Of a DNA stretch of 64,000 nucleotides, positions 37,101-49,800 are shown in pieces. The stretch lies in NCBI GenBank assembly GCA_947683625.1, contig CANTUR010000843.1, positions 85,970 through 149,969 on the forward strand, in the 5' to 3' direction. The translations under genes and the position numbers were made by a program. Source of the stretch: Mallotus nudiflorus. Its lineage: Eukaryota > Streptophyta > Magnoliopsida > Malpighiales > Euphorbiaceae. Position 1 is the first letter of the stretch; every line of letters starts with the position of its first letter. Under the pieces are notes generated by a model. The model searched no databases. It had not been told where the DNA came from and saw only the letters and a program-made list of their open reading frames with translations.

Positions 37101-38378
37101 TTAGATATGAAATTAAATGTTAAAGTTGGTAGGATATAGAATACATGGCAACTTTGAAGTACAGTACCAAATAAACGTATTTGGGAAAATTTTCAAACGA
37201 GGAAAAGATCCACAAATTTCCGTAATATGTCGAAGACAGAATATTAAGCAATAATTACTATTTTTTTCATGTGTTTTAATTTATTATATTATTTTATTTT
37301 TAGTATTTATTTATTCCTGAATGTTCATATTCATTTATAATAGTTAACACTCATTAATTTTTCTATTATGAACAAAATAGTACACGAATTGTAAATGCTA
37401 TGGATTAATAAATATTTTTTCAAATGTCAGAAATAAAATAGTATAATAAGTCAAAACACAGAGAAAAATAACAATTCTCCTGAATATTGATTAGTAAAAT
37501 CAATATCTAAGGATTATGAAAATATAGCATATTATTAATTAATTATACTGCATAATCTACCAATTAAGGAAATAAAATATACCCATATTATTCAAATTAA
37601 AGTATCATTCTTAAATTAACAAACACAATACACAAGAATTAATATGAAATCATCTCAATTTATACATTTAAGCACAATAATCTTTTTTTTTTCCAATAAA
37701 AAAGAAAATTAATTTTGTTACACCATTAATTTTAAAAATATAAATTTTTAGATTTAATTTAATTAATAATTATATACACTCACAATGCACATAAAAAAAG
37801 TAATAACAAATATCAGATATTATTTAACATCGTTATTTATTGTTTATATAATTATTTATTTTTTTAACAATAAGATGAAGTGGTTAAATTTCAGTCACAA
37901 CATCCTGCTCCTGCCAACCGTTTGACATAATGGCTTAATTGGCCTCTTGCCAACCGTTTGACATAGTGACTTAATGAGCTAGAACATCTCTATCACCAAT
38001 TTTGACACTTCTCTCTCTCTCTCTCTCTCTCTCCCTTTCATTTCTTTCTTTTGGTAATCCAATCCCAACAAAAAATTGCCAAAAATAACTCTTTTTATTT
38101 TTCAGAATTCTGAAGAAAAGTAAATTAATTTTTTGTAAAATTTAAAGAAAATAATACAAAACAAAAAAATCAAGAAGAAGAAGAAGGAAATGATGGTGGT
38201 GATTTAATTGTACCTGTTGTGGGGTAGCATCATCATCTCCAGCTAATTGACCTACATATATGTTCTGACGAGTTGGTGGTCGGGTATAAGCGGAAACGTC
38301 GCAGCAGAACAGTCCGGCCACCGCCACTACCAATAACTGAACAAGGAGCTGCTGCTGCTGCCGCCTTTGCTTGTCCAT
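34175..38378 (-). CDS. PAP22: Purple acid phosphatase (PAP18/20/21/22 type), five exons
   Basis: A secreted dinuclear-metal acid phosphatase that releases inorganic phosphate from organic esters. Exons on the minus strand: 38378-38214, 36352-36061, 35443-34869, 34532-34444 and 34358-34175. All junctions are GT-AG and phases agree, giving 1305 bp and 434 residues, the size I recall for Arabidopsis PAP22. Residues 1-30 form a signal peptide with a hydrophobic core ending CCDVSA. A fibronectin-like N-terminal domain covers about 55-145. The metallophosphatase domain has all five motifs: GDLG (153-156), GDLSY (180-184), GNHE (213-216), VLLH (295-298) and GHVH (336-339). The stop is TGA at 34175-34177. 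No break is seen, so the gene looks functional. Intron 1 is 1861 bp. PAP22 versus PAP18/20/21 orthology is a judgement from length and motifs only. Confidence 0.93.
38010..38033. repeat. (CT)n microsatellite in intron 1 of the phosphatase gene
   Basis: About eleven CT units followed by CCCTTTC, 180 bp inside the intron from the exon 1 donor. A GA tract on the coding strand. Confidence 0.9.
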
Positions 38379-38561
38379 TGTGATCTATGGAATGATATAT
38401 GTTACAAGGATCAGTTTTAAGAAGAAGAGAGCTGTCTAAAACATCAAGTTCAAAGATGGAAATGGATTTTATATAAAAATATTGATCATAGGATGGAGCT
38501 CATTTTAAGGATGTAAATTTATTACATATGAATGTAGTCCTACGATTTTATAGCTGTCTCC

Positions 38562-38592
38562 TGGGATTTATATATATATGCAATGAATATTC
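38562..38592 (-). promoter_or_regulatory. P1BS-like site and TATA box before the phosphatase gene
   Basis: GAATATTC at 38585-38592 fits GNATATNC, the PHR1-binding P1BS element of phosphate-starvation genes. On the minus strand it stands just upstream of a TATA-like stretch (about 38563-38580), about 210 bp before the start codon. A second TATA candidate (TTTTATATAAAAT) lies at about 38468-38480, nearer the ATG. The site is short and AT-rich, so chance occurrence is possible. Confidence 0.35.
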
Positions 38593-38743
38593 CTGTAGAC
38601 AAATATTTCCTCGTTGTCTTCCTATGACACGTAGATTTATGGTTGGAGAGCACATCTAAAAATGAAATATTTGAGCATTTTAGTAAAAAAAAAAAATCAA
38701 TTCATTTACCGAATTTGACTGTTAAAATATTTATGAACTGTAA

Positions 38744-39185
38744 TAGGGGTGGAATCAGACTTGAGTTGAGTTGACCAAACTCGACTTATAAATTTACTTT
38801 TGAATTCGATTGATTTTTTTTTAAATATTCAATTTTCACTCGACTTAATTAACTAAATAAAATTTTTAAATAGTTTAAAATGACTTAAGTTTAAATTCAA
38901 CTCGATTAGATAAAAAATATTTATAATTATATTAAAATAAAAAATAAAATAGTAAATATATACAAGTTTGATTATACTCAATTAAACTCATGAGACTATC
39001 AAATTACATATTTAGAAGTTTAAGCTTGATTCAATAACCTACTTGAATTGTTCGAGTTTGAATTCAACTTAATACTCTGCTTGAGTAGTTTGAATTTTGA
39101 TCTGGAACTTGACTCGATAATTTTAAAATTTTTTCAAATCAATTATGAGTAGTTTGCGAGTCAACTTAATTTAATTACATCACTA
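38744..39185 (+). mobile_element. Small non-autonomous hAT-type element (MITE)
   Basis: The left end TAGGGGTGGAATCAGAC resembles plant hAT termini. The right end, read in reverse complement, is TAGTGATGTAATTA followed by AAGTTGACTC, which aligns with TTGAGTTGACC inside the left end. Flanking 8-mers (AACTGTAA and AATTGCAT) agree at five of eight bases, a weak decayed duplication. About 440 bp, no ORF. Confidence 0.4.
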
Positions 39186-40540
39186 AATTGCATCCAAGGA
39201 TAGTCTCAAACTACCAACAATATTTAAAATCAATTAGAAATAAATTATTTTTATTTAACTGATGTTTTATATATGAATTATGATATAAATCTTCATCATT
39301 TTTATAATTTTATTAGGATCGGATCTTATCATTCATAATTTATTATATTCTAAATATCAATAATTTAAATAAAAATAATAGATGAAAATTAATTTAATTT
39401 TGAAACTCATTGAAGAAAAATGATCGTTAAACTTCTTTATTACAATATTAATTATAATTATTTACATGAAAGATATATTTAGAAAGTGTATAAATATTTT
39501 TACAGTTTATTTATTTTATTAATTTGTCAATTTTAGGAACATAATTTTAGTGTTTTTTTTTGGCAGAATGATTTCGTCACGGATTGAGTGATATTTGACT
39601 TCTTAAATTAGTTATATTTTGTGCATTGCCGGACACGGGTTATGTTTGGCCTACACGAGTTTTGTCCTATGTCTTTTCTTCTATGATTAGCCAATCTTTG
39701 TTTTTATAAAGTTGTCTGGTAGTTACAAAACTGATGCAATTGCCATAAATAATAATTTTATGATATTTTTTGGTGTTAAATAATGCTTTTAAACTATAAA
39801 TATCGTGTTTTTAAATTTGTAATTGGTGTAAAAAAGCGATAAAAATTTTGAAATCAAAATATTTTATTCAATAACATTAATTTATAAAAAATATTATTAT
39901 TTTATAAAAAATATTTCGTTTATGGTCTACATTATTAGTAATTAAAGTTCTTTCACTACAACTCAAAACTTGAAATATCATTTTATATAACTCAAATTTG
40001 AAATATTATTAAAATGAAGATGGTTTATTAATTGGTGCCAACAGTTTTAATAAATAAATTGATAAAGCCTTTAAATAAAGAATTTAAGATCTATTTGGTT
40101 AGCCGATGGTTGGTGATTGATAACTAATAGTTAATCGATATTAAGTGTTTAGTAAAATTATAATAACAGTTGTTGATAGTATATATATAATTGGAAAGGC
40201 AACAATCACAAGATTGTTGTTGAACTTTTTTTAGAACAAATACGGTTTAATTTTTTTTAAATTAATAAATAAGTCATATAATCTAAATGTTGATAAACTG
40301 TACAATATGAATAGTCATCTATTTTTTAATTAATGACAATTTAAAATGTCCTTTAAAAGGAGTTATCATTTACTTACTCATTCACTAACATTAAGGAGGT
40401 GTTTGTTTTAGCTGTTGGAATACAGTTGTTAGTTGTTCACTTTCCAATAGTTTTTTTTTTATATATGAGAATATATATATATATATATATATGACAAAAT
40501 CAATATATATTAATATATATCTATTAAGTGATTTAATAAT
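39186..40540. other. AT-rich intergenic DNA
   Basis: No gene seen. An (AT)n run is at 40468-40491. Confidence 0.6.
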
Positions 40541-40545
40541 AAATT

Positions 40546-43500
40546 TGTTACGACCCAAAACAGGGGCCATAACCGACGCTAGGGAACGAGAATTCTTTCG
40601 AATCCGAAACCCGTAACAAGCCTTAAAATAAAATAAAATATGCAATAATCATAATAACATAAATAAAATATTTTGCAGTGGAAATAAAATCATAAATAAA
40701 AATAAAATAATAATCTGCCAATAAAATTAATTATACATCCTCATCTTATATATAAATAATCCTTTTAATACAAATTCCAGTTCAAATCCTTAAAATACAT
40801 AACTCACACAAATATAATACATAAACCCCATAACTGTTTACAACTACAACAGTGTCTAGATTATAAAATAAAGCTCAGATAAGCAGTTTACATAATGAAG
40901 CCGGGGTGAAAGAAATCCAGTATATGGGTCTGCTACTGAGGTCTGAAGACAATGACTTTCCTGAAAAATGGTCAACGGAGGGGAGTCAGACCTCACTGAG
41001 TGAATTGTTATAATATATATACATGCATAGCTAAATGACAAATGCACACATTCAATAGTATATATAATAAATATATATATAGGCAAAATCACACAGATGC
41101 ATCAAAATCATTTTATATAAATATTAAAAAATACATCCGTATATGAAGGATCAAAAAGAATCCTAGAAAATCACAACCTCAAACAGTGTTAGACAACACT
41201 CTAGCCATATAGGCTCACTTATTGCAAATATATTCACTTGTTCCATTTGGATAGTAGACTGGCCTTAAGACATTAAGTCAATTGAGCTCCAACAATATGA
41301 CTGTCAGTGTGATTGGCCCTGAGACACTTGGTCAACCGAGCTCTAGCAATCACACTCAAATCACATCACACTTCAAATCAAATCAATCCGATCAATATCC
41401 ACAAATGGTTAGTAATATAGCCTAAATGCTAGCAGCCTACCGGTACATACTCGGTCCTAGTGCTGCCCACTAGGTAGCAGTTCTATTGATATCCTTCATT
41501 AATATATAAAATATACATTCATAAAACAAATGATGCGTGAAATTGAATAAAATAGCAACATAAACCATATATATACTAGAAATATACCAAAAGTAAACCA
41601 GGTATATTTCGAGTATATATACGTCAAATAAATCCAATATAGTTACAAAATAAACTGGAAATAAACTATAAATATACTTAAAACAGTTTAAGTATAAATT
41701 CATAATAAAACATGCATATAATTTGGAAATATACCGAAAATATATCGTAAATATACCGAAATAAACCTAAGTAATGATTAAACTATATATGCATATTTTA
41801 TACAATGAAAACATACATTTCTAAAACATGCACCCTAAAACATATATATATAAAATAACAACTCACTGTTATTGCGCTCCTCGAGACGGATTTAACGGGC
41901 CTGATCCATTAGGCCTCGGTCTCGACGCAACTAAACAAACAAATGATAACAAGAAATTAGAATAATTCTAGCGGAAATTCTAAAGACTCGACCTAGAATT
42001 TTAGACACAGAATTAGAATCAGAATTCTACCGGACATCACGTTTTACGAGAATTCTATAAAAAATTCGACAGAACCTCTCCTGTAAAATAGACATCTTTC
42101 TACTCAAAGAGTAGAGCCGGTCCTGCAAAGAAATACACTTTGAATATACGCATAACACAATTCACAATCCCTCGGTCGGACTCCAAACTACAATTTACCG
42201 ACCGGAATTCACAATTCATAGAATAATACGGAACACATGAAAAATTCCAAAAATACCAAAAATGCCCTTCAATACTCAAAATATAGCAAATTTAAATATT
42301 CAAATGCTAAAAATATTTATTTAACCGATAAATACCCAAAAACCCTAATTTTAATAAAATATTATTAAAAATCGGTAATTCTCAATAAATTCATAAATAT
42401 TGACCAAAATACATTTTATAAATTCAAATTACATAATTAACCCTAAAACTTACTAAAAATCGATAAAAACTCATTTATTTAGAAGAATCTTTTAGATATA
42501 ATTTGAAAATAATTTACGAAAAATAGTTTTAATTAGTTAAAAATACTAAATAATTTGTAGAAATTATTTTTATACCTTAAATAACTATTAAAACCAATTT
42601 AATTACATTTTTAGCCAATTTAGTGTCAAATTATCAAAAAACCCCTAGTTACGTAAATTCACTAAAATTAATAAAAAATTCACCAAAAATAGTATAATTA
42701 CTCAAAATTAAATTTCTCAACATATAATTCAATAATATCAATAAATATACTCAATTAACTAATTAATTTTAATAAAACACATAATTAACCTAATTTTCCA
42801 AAAATTACATAAACTAAATAAATTCCAAATAATTATATAAAATTCACAAAAATTACAAATAAATTTCTAAAATTCATTTTAACACCTATAAACACCATAA
42901 AACATAATTTCATAATTTAATTAATGAATTTTTGAAAATTAGAAAATATTAATAAAATAATAAAAAATTCACAAAAATCAAAATAATTCCCAAAAATTTC
43001 AAAAAAATTCACATAGGTATATCAAGCTACAAGGATCAATCTTTTTGAAGGAAGTTTGCATGAATTATTGAAATCTAAGCTCAAAAAATTCAAGAACCCT
43101 AAAATGGCCGAAAATGTAAAATCAAAACCTAGGGAAATCTAGACCATTTTAAGTGAAATAAAGCTTGGAAATGAACTCATCAGAGCTCAAGGAGAAGATA
43201 GAGACTAGTGGCGTCAAATTTGGTGGCCGGAAACGTGCTGATCGACGATGAAAAAACTTTCGACCTCTCACACAAATTTCGGCCAAACCACGCTGGAGAA
43301 GGAGACTTGAGGCGTCGGGAATGGCTGGCAAGGAAGGAGGAAGGCTGAGAGGCACAGTGACGGCAAGAAATGGAGGTCACAGTGGCCGGAAATGGGAGAA
43401 AATCGATCGGGGGGAGAAGAAGGAGATAGTGGCATAGTTGTAAATATTGTAAACTTTATTTTTTTGTTTTAATAATATATATATATATATATATGTGTAT

Positions 43501-43938
43501 ATCTCACTTTATTATTTTAATATATATAATTAACACAAACAATAAATGTGCACCACACACATATTTAATGATATATATACACATATACACTTATTTAATT
43601 AATTAATATAAAAACTATATTATATAATTTAATTATAAAATAAATCCTAATTTAATTTAAATAAATATACGTATATGCATTATATTTAACACTTTAAAAT
43701 TATGCATGAACTCATGTAAATTCATAAAACTATTTAAAATAATTAATATTAAATTATTTACGTCTTAATTTTTTCGAAAATAAAATTCTCAGAAAAATTT
43801 TACGTAAAAAACTTAAAATAATTAAAAATATCTTTAATAAATAACAAACTCATTAAATAATCATGAATATATATAAAAATTATTAACACTGCATATCCTG
43901 ATGCAGTTTAAAAAAATTTAAAAATCCGGGATATTACA
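40546..43938 (-). mobile_element. Long solo LTR, family copy 3
   Basis: The unit is 3393 bp. It is flanked by the perfect duplication AAATT (40541-40545 and 43939-43943). Ends are TGTTACGACCC and GGGATATTACA. It has the same order of parts as copy 1, including two GAGACACT-type boxes (about 41260-41335), a GC-rich island at about 43180-43435 and an (AT)n run at 43470-43494. No retrotransposon coding sequence inside. Together with copy 4 it forms a large inverted pair. Confidence 0.8.
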
Positions 43939-43943
43939 AAATT

Positions 43944-45430
43944 TTGCCTTCTACTAATTTGAAAGAACAAAATTTCAACTGTAACTTTACCATATTATTT
44001 GCAATTTTAATTCGCTAGCACTAAACTAATCAATATTTGACCACAAAAAAAAAAAAAAAAACTAATCAAGAGGAAATGAAAATGTGTTGTATAAAAAATA
44101 ATTTGCCATTGATTTTAATTATTATTATTTTTGGGTGTTTTGATCACAGGTGGAAATGTCAAAGAAGCAATTAATCTAATTAAAAATTATTTTACCTGTT
44201 TATAATTAAATAATGTTAATCAAGTTAATTAATCAATGATTTACAGCTTTGGTGTCTTATCCGCATGTTAATTAAGTCACTCTCAATAGTCAACTTTTTA
44301 GCATTTGTTAATTGATTTGCTTACGTACGTTACTCAGTGCCCTAATCTATATCCGTAGGTTGGCCAATAATGTATTCGCATACATCTTAATTAACAAACT
44401 ACATTAACATTTTATATATATATATATATATATAGATAGATCTTATGTCTTGCTAGAGTTAAAATTCCCCTAAAAATAGAATAAAACAAAAAATTGAGGC
44501 TATATATGTGATGTTTAATTTTCATAATCATTTAGTTACTTCTTGATTGTTTGTACATGCCAATCAGGAATAGTTTGATTAATATTTTTCTTTGTAAAAT
44601 TATAGAAATCTCCACTTGAAATATCTATAACTACTATACATTAATATTGATAAATATTTATTACCTTCATGATGAGTAATAAAAAAAAATAACTATACTA
44701 TATTGTAGAGCTCACTAATATTGGTAAATATTTATTATCATAATAAAAAAAATAATCATATTATATCAGGAAGCTCACGAAGTTAGATTTCATTCAAAAG
44801 ATAATATAATATGCTTTTTGAAGATAAAATATCATAGCCACAATCTTTCCAATCAAAAGAAAAAAGAAAGTAGATTATGCACTTTTACTTACTTTTTAGA
44901 TATGTGCCTATATTTATTACCATATGTCGATAAAACTCAATAGGTGAGTTAACATGTGCTTTCATATCATAACACATCTAAATCTAATTATTATGTACAT
45001 ATATTTAATTTATTTTATTTTTATCAATAATTTTTAAATCAATTGACAGGAAATTTTTTAAGTTAAAATTAAATCTTAGATTTAAATTTTAATATATACA
45101 ATTATATTAAATTAATTATTAAAAAATTTATATCAATATTATAATTTTATTCAAATCTAATCAAATTTATAGTAATTTAGTAATCTTTGAATATTTACAA
45201 TTTAGAAAAAAGTTAATATTTTTTTTATTACTTGCCAAATGTTAATAATACGCTTAGCACATGCTAAAAGGGGTATTAACTAGAGTTCAAGATTCTACAC
45301 CATGTCATCTATATATATATATATATATATATATAATGGAAAAGATTACACAATTGTTGCTTCAGAAGCCTGAAGTATTACGTATTGAAGATGTATAATA
45401 AGCGAAGTCTAAATATGACATGGTTTAAAT
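43944..45430. other. AT-rich intergenic DNA
   Basis: No gene seen. (AT)n runs at 44412-44434 and 45310-45334. Confidence 0.6.
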
Positions 45431-46880
45431 TTCAGGCAACGGGTTGCGGTTCGGTAGGTATTCAGTGCCATCTGAACTGCTCAAATTTTTGAATTTATTT
45501 TTTCTTAAATGGTATTATATATATATATCCTAAACTAATTAATAACCCTAAATTCATTTTTTCTCTCCTCTCTGCCACATGACCCTTTTATTCTCTTGAT
45601 TTTTCCTGTCATTCACACCCCCTCATCTACACATCTCTATCCCTCCATCAGTCATAAACCTCTTTGTCATTCATTTTCTGTGTCCCTCATATTGTCTCCA
45701 ACCCTCTCAAGTCTCCATCTCTATGTTTTGAAATCGATCTTTGTTAGTGGTTTGTTCAGGCCTTTATTATTATTTTTTTTTGATAGTTTAAAACTCTCAA
45801 TGACAGAAATCCATTTATCATTTCTCTTATAGATATGGTAATGGAAATTCAATATTATGTGTTGTTGTTTATTTATTTTGACATGCATGTCCCATTTTTG
45901 TTCATTGTTATTCAATTTTTTTTTTTTTTAAATTTCTTTAAAGATTTGTGAGATCCTGACTTTGAATGAAATTGTTGTTGTTTATACTTTGATTTTTTAA
46001 TATGCTTGTTGATCTGTATTACGTTTTTTTTTTTGAAAATGTGTTCATAATTTCTTTGTGTTAATTTTTTAAAATAAAAAGAAATTGTTGTCTTTCTGTG
46101 AGTAAGTGTTTTAGTGTTTATTGCAAAATGGATTCGTGAATTGTGATTTAATTGTGTTATTTGTGTATAATAAAAAAATAATTTTTGACTATGTGAGTCT
46201 AAAAATAATATGAAAAAAGGTTTATCATTTATTTGTGTAATTTTTTTATAATAACAAAATTTGTTTTATCAAATATGTGACTGTGTGAGATCTATGCATA
46301 TGTGTTGATGATTTTTTTTTTGTAATAACACACTCTTGTTTATAGATTTGTGCCTTTGTGAATAGATCGAAGTCTTGCATGTTGTTGTTTTTTATGATTT
46401 GTAAATTTCTTAATCTTTTTTGTTAGGTTTTATTTTTTAATAGATTTTGACTGTGTATAAATATATATTAAATGTATATAAAACAATTGTTGATTTCTAA
46501 ATGATTTTTATAATTTATGAGATATGTGCTTTGCATATATGTGTTTATTCAAAAAAATATTTTTTTTATTATTTTGTTCCTGAACTGATGGTTTGTTTTC
46601 TTTGTATATGGGTCCCTAAAGTTGATAAATTTAATAGTTCTATTCATAAAATCAACATAACTTAAAAGGTGACAACAATTACATAGAGCATGAATTCTGT
46701 CACTACTGGTTTTCAATTGATTGTTAAAAGGTGGAAGTTTTAAGCATATACTCAATTCTAAAGGCTTGAATCATAAAGGTCTGTATGATTCTTCTTTAGA
46801 AATGAATTCATAATTTTTATTATGTGTATTTTGTTTATGTCAGTAACTCCTAATATGTTTTTTTATTATTTTGTTATAGT

Positions 46881-49800
46881 ATGGCATTTGCCAGTTCTAT
46901 TGGTGCTTCAAAAACACCAACTAGCCGAAGTAATATTACTAAAGAGGTGGAAGCTCAGTAAGCCTTTGATGCTGATGCCTTTAAGAAATGGAAAGAGATT
47001 GATGCTAGAAGCATAGTGTAGAAGCATTTTGAGAGGGTGAAAGATGCTTCTAGGGTGACACAGAAAGGTAGATGTATTTACTGTGCTAAATCATGTAATG
47101 TGCATCCTAAAAGGCACCTTTTCCTTATGAAACCATATGTTGTCTTGCACTAAATTTCCTCAAAGTAAAAACACTAGGCAATCCTTATTGACACTTCAAA
47201 CTGGTGTTTCTAATGTTGATGTTTCTGAAAATAGGGGGGTTTTAGGAACATGGATATTTTTGATAAAGAAGTGATTAGGAATAAACTTTCTGAAATGATA
47301 ACTATAGATGAATTGCCATTTAAGTTTGTTGAAGGGAAATGTTTTAAAAAGTTTATGTTTGTGTGTTGCCCTAGATTTAAAATCCCTTCTAGATGGACTA
47401 TGAGTCGAGACTGCCTTTGTTTATATGTGGAAGAAAGGCTAAAAGTTTTTTTAGAGAACATTTTCAAAGAGTTAGTTTGACAACTGACTCATGGACTTTA
47501 ATAAAGGTGAGTACATTGCTAAGGCATTGGAAAACTGTTTGTTGGAGTGGGGAATTAAGAATATGTTCATTGTTATAATGGACAATGCTTTTAGTAATGA
47601 CACTGCTTTGTCATTTTAAAAAAAAAATTATTGTCTTAGGGTACCAATTATGTTATGGCTAAATATGTACATATTAAATGTTTTGCATATATTCTGAATC
47701 TAATGGTATAGGATGGGTTGAAAGATGTTCCTATTTATATGAAAAAGGTTAGGGAAGCAGTTAGGTATATTAAAAATTCACCATTAAGATTGAGAAAGTT
47801 TAGGGAATTTGCTAATTTAGTTGGTATTGAGTCAAAAACTTCATTGTTTTTAGATACACCAACAAGGTGGAATTTGACATACCTAATATTAAAAATTTCT
47901 TGTATATATGAAAAAGTGTTTGAAAAGTATGAGGAAAATGAATCATCCTATAGGACTGATTTAAATGATGAAGTTCCTGATATTTTAGATTAGCACTATG
48001 TAAACAAAATGGTTGACTTCTTACAACAATTCTATGAAATGAATCTTCGAATATCTGCTTCATACTATGTGACTGCAAACTCATTATTTAATGAAATTTC
48101 TTACCTTCATTGTTTCATGGATGAGTGGAAGCAATCCAATGATTCAAGCCAAATTAATATGGGTTTGAATATGAAAAGCAAGTTCAATGAATATTGGGGG
48201 ATCCATAGAAGATCAATTTCTTTATTTTCTTTGCCAATATTTTGGATCCAACAAGCAAGCTTGAGTATGGGCCAGATTGTAGAGGCAATTTATTTTCAAT
48301 TATGAAATCATCTCTTTTTGAGTTATTTGACAGTTATGTAAGCATTTATGCATCTGTGATGTTGGATGTGATAGACAGTCACTTATTCCTGTTGAAAGTA
48401 ATCAATATACTTCTGCTATTGATAATTTTGCATCTGGAAAGGGTGTTTCTATTTTTAAAGCAAAATTTAAGAAGCACAAGTTGGAGAGTAGGCTTGATGG
48501 AAGCAAGCAGTCTGAGCTTGATATGTATTTAAGTGAATCTATAATTGAGGAAGATGGCTCTTTTAATGTATTGAGGTGGTAGAAACTGAATTCCCTAAGG
48601 TTCCCAATCCTTTCTCGAATGTTTAGGGATGTCCTAGCAGTCCTAATCTTTATTGTTTCTTCTGAATGTGCTTCCAGTATTGGGGGATGGGTGCTTGATG
48701 TGTTCAGAAGCTCTTTAACTGTAATATCCCGAGTTTTTAATTTTAAACTGCATCGGGATATATAGTGTTAATAATTTTTATAGATATTTATGATTATTTG
48801 ATGAGTTTGTTATTTATTAAAGACATTTTTAATTATTTTTAATTATTTTGAGTCATTTACGTAAAATTCTCCCGGAAATTACCATTATGCCATTCTGCCA
48901 TCCCTCTCCCTCCCGATCATCTTCCTTATGAATCCGGCCACTGTCATGCCGTTCTCTTCCTATCAGTGTGCCTCCCGGCCAACCACCATCCTCCCAAGCT
49001 TCCTCTGCCACCTGAAGCCTCCATTTCCGGCATTGTTTGGCCGTGGTTTGGCCAAAAATTCGAGAATCAACACCAACTTCGTTCTCCTTCGTCCGGGCAC
49101 CATTTTGAACGCCACCGGTCTCTATCTTCTCCTTGAGCTCCAGTGAGTTCATTTTCAAGCTTTTTTTTCACTTGAAATGGTCTAGATTTCTCTAGGATTT
49201 GATTTTACATTTTCGGCCTATTAGGGTTTTCGATTTTTTTGAACTTTTATTTGGTTGATTCATGAAAAATTCCTTCACAAACATTGATCCTAGTAGCTTA
49301 ATCTATCTTTGTGAATTTTTTTTAGAATTTTTGGGAATTATTTTTATTTTTGTGAATTTTTTATTATTTTATTAATATTTTCTAATTTTCGAAAATTAAT
49401 TAATTAAATTATGAAATTGTGTTTTATGGTATTTATAGGTGTTAAAATGAATTTTAGAAATTTATTTTTAATTTTTGTGAATTTTATATAATTATTTGGA
49501 ATTTATTTAGTTTATGTAATTTTGGGAAAATTAGGTTAATTATGTGTTTTATAGAAATTAATTGGTTAATTGAGTATATATATTAATATTATTGAGTTAT
49601 ATGTTGAGAAAATTAATTTTGAGTAATTATACTATTTTTGGTGAATTTTTGAACATTTATAGTGAATTTACATAAGTAGGGGTATTTTGGTAATTTGGCA
49701 CTAAATTGGCTAAAAATATAATTAAATTGGTTTTACTAGTTATTTGAGGTATAAAAAGGATTTCTAAAAATTATTTAGTATTTTTAACTAATTAAAACTA

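Noticed and set aside
48928..49146. 72-codon ORF in LTR copy 4
   Set aside because: Lies in the GC-rich LTR island; the matching region in other copies does not keep the frame.
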